DNA from: Microbacterium sp. M28
GTDB lineage: Bacteria > Actinomycetota > Actinomycetes > Actinomycetales > Microbacteriaceae
Direction of reading: 5' to 3'
Assembly (NCBI RefSeq): GCF_025836995.1
Contig: NZ_CP107546.1
Span: forward strand, 1,736,001-1,800,000
DNA: 64,000 nucleotides
A program made the translations under genes and the position numbers. Positions 60,789 to 64,000 of this stretch are shown in pieces. Under the pieces are notes generated by a model. That model did no database searches. It had not been told where the DNA came from and saw only the letters and a program-made list of their open reading frames with translations. Position 1 is the first letter of the stretch. The number at the start of each line of letters is the position of its first letter.

Positions 60789-62648
60789 TTACGACTCGGT
60801 GAAACGACGACGTTCGACGTCGATGTCCCGCAGACGCACCCGCAGCGCCCGGCCTCCGTCGGATTCCGCCGGAACCCGCTGCACTGCGCCCAGCAGCTCC
60901 TGCTTCTCCTGTTCGAGGCCGCGGACGATCAGTCGTCTCGCGAGGTCGGTCGTCGAAGCGACGGCTCCCTCTTCGTCTCGAGCCGGGAAAGCCGTCATGA
61001 GCAGCTCGCCCGCGAGCGAGCGATACGGCTCGCGCACCGAGTTCACGGCATCCATGACCCAGCCCGGTCTGGCGCGGTCTGCGTCGACGACCGCTTCGCG
61101 GACGGCGTTGAGCGCAGGGTGGCGGAACGCCGGTGTCAGCGCCCTGGTGAGCAGGGCGGCATCGACCTGATGCCCGTACTGCAGGGTGCCGATCAGAGCA
61201 TCGCGCTCCAGCGCGACATCGGCGGTCCTCGGCAGACTCGCGAGTGTCACGGCAGCGACCACGGGTGCCCCCGCCGGCGCGTCGGATGCCGGGGCCTGCG
61301 TCTCGCGCCGAGCGGGCGCGTGCGAGATGCCGCGCGCGGCGCGCTCGACCTCGGCGTGCACGTCCGTGGGGTCCATGCCGAGCCGGCGTGCCAGCACGCG
61401 CTCGTAACCGGGCCGCAGCAGACGGTCGCGGATCTCGGCCACGATCGGTGCGGCGGCACGAAGAGCACCGACGCGTCCTTCGACCGTCGAGAGGTCGTAG
61501 CCGGCGAGCTTGCGGTCGATCGCGAACTCGAACATCGGCTGCTTGGCGTCCATGAGACCGCGCACCGCCGCGTCACCGCGCTGCAGCCGCAGGTCGCACG
61601 GGTCGAGTCCGTCTGGTGCGACCGCGACGAAGGTCTGCGCGTTGAAGCGGTCGTCCTCGGTGAAGGCGCGCAGAGCCGCCTTCTGACCGGCCTCATCGCC
61701 GTCGAACGTGAACACGACCTCGCCTGCTCCGGAGTCGTCGCCCATGACGCGACGCAGCACCTTGATGTGCTCGGTTCCGAATGCCGTGCCACACGTCGCG
61801 ATCGCCGTGGTGAGTCCGGCGAGATGGCAGGCCATGACATCCGTGTATCCCTCGACCACGACGACGCGGCGGGGGTCGCCACGGGAGATGTCCCGTTTGG
61901 CGAGATCGAGGCCGTAGAGCACCTGCGCCTTCTTGTAGATCGGCGTCTCCGGGGTGTTCAGGTACTTCGGCCCCTGATCGTCGTCGAACAGCTTCCGCGC
62001 ACCGAATCCGATCGTCTGACCGGTCACGTCCCTGATGGGCCACACGAGGCGTCCGCGGAAGCGGTCGTAGACACCGCGCTGACCCTGCGACAGCAGGCCG
62101 GCCGAGAGCAGCTCCTCGCGGCTGAAGCCCTGCGCCGTCATGGCCTTGAGCAGACCGTCCCATCCGCGCGGCGCGAAACCGACACCGAAATGCGCGGCGG
62201 CCCCAGCGTCGAATCCGCGCTCGCCGAGGAAGCGGCGTCCGGCCTCGGCATCCGCGGTGAGCAGTTGCGAACGGAAGAACTCCGCCGCCGCCGTGTTCGC
62301 CGCGTACAACCGGCTGCGACCGCTCGTCTCCGGGGCTGCACCGCCGTCCTCGTAATGCAGCGTGTATCCGACGCGGCCCGCCAGACGCTCGACTGCCTCG
62401 GTGAAGCTGACGTGGTCCATCTCCCGCAGGAACGAGTACACGTCGCCGGACGCACCGCAGCCGAAGCAGTGGTAGTAGCCGACCTGCGGACGCACGTGGA
62501 AGCTCGGGCTCTTCTCATCGTGGAACGGGCACAGCCCCTTCAACGACCCCACGCCTGCGGACTTCAGTGCAACGCGCTCCCCCACGATGTCCGCGATGTT
62601 GATCCTGGCTTTGACCTCGTCGACGTCGGCCTGACGGATGCGCGGCAT
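60789..62648 (-). CDS. dnaG: DNA primase DnaG
   Basis: A 619-residue primase that lays down RNA primers at the replication fork. The N-terminal zinc finger uses LCPFHDEKSPSFHV and CFGCGASGDVYSFL. The catalytic TOPRIM core has VVVVEGYTDVMACHLAG and VVFTFDGDEAGQKAAL. The C-terminal region, which contacts the DnaB helicase, is variable as usual. The ATG at 62648 overlaps the dgt stop by one base; the open frame upstream is a shadow of dgt. The dgt-dnaG order is widespread in actinobacteria. Confidence 0.97.
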   Translation of the reverse strand: MPRIRQADVDEVKARINIADIVGERVALKSAGVGSLKGLCPFHDEKSPSFHVRPQVGYYHCFGCGASGDVYSFLREMDHVSFTEAVERLAGRVGYTLHYEDGGAAPETSGRSRLYAANTAAAEFFRSQLLTADAEAGRRFLGERGFDAGAAAHFGVGFAPRGWDGLLKAMTAQGFSREELLSAGLLSQGQRGVYDRFRGRLVWPIRDVTGQTIGFGARKLFDDDQGPKYLNTPETPIYKKAQVLYGLDLAKRDISRGDPRRVVVVEGYTDVMACHLAGLTTAIATCGTAFGTEHIKVLRRVMGDDSGAGEVVFTFDGDEAGQKAALRAFTEDDRFNAQTFVAVAPDGLDPCDLRLQRGDAAVRGLMDAKQPMFEFAIDRKLAGYDLSTVEGRVGALRAAAPIVAEIRDRLLRPGYERVLARRLGMDPTDVHAEVERAARGISHAPARRETQAPASDAPAGAPVVAAVTLASLPRTADVALERDALIGTLQYGHQVDAALLTRALTPAFRHPALNAVREAVVDADRARPGWVMDAVNSVREPYRSLAGELLMTAFPARDEEGAVASTTDLARRLIVRGLEQEKQELLGAVQRVPAESDGGRALRVRLRDIDVERRRFTES

Positions 62649-64000
62649 CAGCGCGCCTTTTCGGCGACCATCGGCGTCGCGGTGTGCGCGCGGGCCCGCG
62701 CGTGACGCGGCGACCAGATCCCCACCTCGGCGGGGTCGATGTCGCCGACGAGCCGGGAGTGCCAGTCCAGCGCGGTCTGGTCGGTGAGGCTCGCGATCTG
62801 ATCGACCACGACCCTGGCACGAGCGGCATCCGTCGGTGCATCCAGGAAGTCGGCGGCGAAAGCCGGCTCGAGGACGTCCGCCCCAGCGGTCCAGAGCGTG
62901 TCCGTCGACCACAGCGCATCAGCGAGACGCTTCAGCACCCGGCGCTGCTCTTTGTAGACGCCGCGGCGCGCGTCGATCGTGACGATGGCCTGCCCCATGA
63001 TGCCCTTGAGCACAGCGATCTCGACCTCGATGACGCGCGGCACGACGACGTGCGCGTTGTAGCGCGCCAGCGCAGGTCCGGCGTACGCCTCTCGCGTGGC
63101 GGCGACCGCGGCGCGCGCGAAGCGCCCGATCATGTCGCTCGTGAGGTTCTTCAGGCGGGCGAGATCGCGGCGCGAGCGGTCGAAGGACCGCAGCCACATC
63201 GGCTGCCGGGTCAGGCGGTACAACCCGTCGGCCAGTTCCTCGCGCGTGTAGTCGTATCCGACCCACTGCTGGATCCGCGAGACGAGCGCATGATGCTCGG
63301 CCGGGTCCGAGAGCTGCGCGACGTCGAGGTAGCCGTTGACGATCGCGTCCTCGAAATCGTGCACCGAGTATCCGATGTCATCGGACAGGTCCATGATCTC
63401 GGCTTCGATGCAGCGTAGGCGACCAGGGGCACCGTCGCGCATCCAGCGGAAAACGTCCTCGTCCTCGGGATAGACGCCGAACTTGAGCCGGCCGCCCGGG
63501 TCCGGGAGCGGGCTGTCGACGGTCCACGGGTACTTGCACGTGGCGTCCAGGCTCGCCCTGGTCAGGTTGAGCCCCACCGACCGATCGTCATCGTCGAGGA
63601 CCTTCGCCTCGAGACGGGTGAGGATGCGCAACGACTGCGCGTTGCCCTCGAAGCCGCCGATGGGTTCGGCCCATTCGTTGAGAGCTCTCTCGCCGTTGTG
63701 GCCGAACGGCGGATGGCCGAGGTCGTGGCTGAGGCAGGCGGTGTCGACGACGTCAGCGGAGACGCCGAGCGCGATCGCGAGTTCGCGCCCGACCTGAGCG
63801 ACCTCGAGGGAATGCGTGAGGCGGTTGCGCGCGAAGTCGGCCGTGCTCGCCGGACTCAGGACCTGGGTCTTGGCGGCCAGGCGCCGCAGCGCGGCCGAAT
63901 GCAGCACGCGGGCGCGGTCCCTGGCGAAGTGATCGCGTTCCGAGCGGTGCGTCTCGGCGAAGAAGCGTTCGGTGTCGTGCGCGTCGTAGCCGTCGACGCG
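62648..64000 (-). CDS. dgt: Deoxyguanosinetriphosphate triphosphohydrolase-like protein (5' end cut by window edge)
   Basis: At least 451 codons of an HD-domain dNTPase are visible; the start lies beyond position 64000. The visible N-terminal part reads GYDAHDTERFF, then RDRARVLHSAALRRLAAKTQ, typical of Dgt. The metal site appears as RLTHSLEVAQVGRELA, then CLSHDLGHPPFGHNGERAL (HD motif) and later DLSDDIGYSVHDFEDA. It hydrolyses dNTPs to deoxynucleosides and triphosphate. It is co-transcribed with dnaG, whose start overlaps its stop. Confidence 0.95.
   Translation of the reverse strand, partial: RVDGYDAHDTERFFAETHRSERDHFARDRARVLHSAALRRLAAKTQVLSPASTADFARNRLTHSLEVAQVGRELAIALGVSADVVDTACLSHDLGHPPFGHNGERALNEWAEPIGGFEGNAQSLRILTRLEAKVLDDDDRSVGLNLTRASLDATCKYPWTVDSPLPDPGGRLKFGVYPEDEDVFRWMRDGAPGRLRCIEAEIMDLSDDIGYSVHDFEDAIVNGYLDVAQLSDPAEHHALVSRIQQWVGYDYTREELADGLYRLTRQPMWLRSFDRSRRDLARLKNLTSDMIGRFARAAVAATREAYAGPALARYNAHVVVPRVIEVEIAVLKGIMGQAIVTIDARRGVYKEQRRVLKRLADALWSTDTLWTAGADVLEPAFAADFLDAPTDAARARVVVDQIASLTDQTALDWHSRLVGDIDPAEVGIWSPRHARARAHTATPMVAEKAR

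Noticed and set aside
60684..62705. A plus-strand 673-codon open frame.
   Set aside because: Antisense to dnaG, which has the zinc finger and TOPRIM motifs on the minus strand.

Overview
The window reads as a piece of the chromosome of a high-G+C actinobacterium, most likely a Microbacteriaceae member close to Microbacterium. The basis is the very GC-rich coding sequence, frequent GTG starts, chains of ATGA/GTGA overlaps, the tkt-tal-pgi-zwf-opcA-pgl order, a SUF operon with a Rieske protein, a DtxR-type iron box, an actinobacterial GlgA and many apparently leaderless genes. I saw no phage, insertion sequence, CRISPR array or plasmid gene. The species call is an inference from gene content, not from a database search.

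Layout. 1-5322: glycogen metabolism (divergent glgA and glgC), an ABC ATPase cut by the window start, serB, an alpha/beta hydrolase and fabG. 5426-9757: small membrane proteins, SURF1, a HAD phosphatase and an ABC-F ATPase. 9849-12393: an ECF biotin uptake module (bioY-bioM-bioN) divergent from a TetR regulator, with two tandem 13-bp palindromes between them. 12430-16562: DedA, a two-component pair and an acyltransferase. 23413 down to 16516: sufB-sufD-Rieske-sufC-sufT running on into a MalY-type C-S lyase, an MFS transporter and a CHY zinc-finger protein. 23644-26128: heme A synthesis (ctaA, ctaB) around a small membrane protein. 26427-34532: the pentose phosphate operon. 34526-38859: a DMT-type membrane protein, peptide deformylase, a lipoprotein, SHOCT and DUF6325 proteins, and an AI-2E family protein. 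38968-47394: one 8.4-kb gene for a sortase-anchored, multi-repeat surface protein. 47479-49430: DUF998 and MscS membrane proteins. 49501-57439: an iron-box-controlled hydroxamate siderophore operon (desABCD-like) extended by a penicillin-acylase-like gene and a second acyltransferase. 57465-64000: a deleted CPBP protease gene, an alpha/beta hydrolase, a DeoR regulator, tRNA-Asn, an unusual ABC ATPase, dnaG, and dgt cut by the window end.

How the genes work together. The pentose phosphate operon makes NADPH and sugar phosphates. The glg pair stores glucose. The SUF genes build Fe-S clusters, and the siderophore operon would supply the iron. ctaA, ctaB and SURF1 all serve cytochrome oxidase maturation. 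The most system-like accessory locus is the siderophore operon. Its last two genes (acylase plus a paralogous acyltransferase) suggest acyl-modified, possibly aryl-capped, desferrioxamine-type products. That combination has a described precedent in Streptomyces as far as I recall, so I do not claim a wholly new system. Other points of note are the paired operators before bioY, a repeated TANNNT-N6-start leaderless promoter pattern, a possible ATC start in ctaB, an ABC ATPase with no H-loop histidine, and very long perfect inverted repeats between convergent genes.
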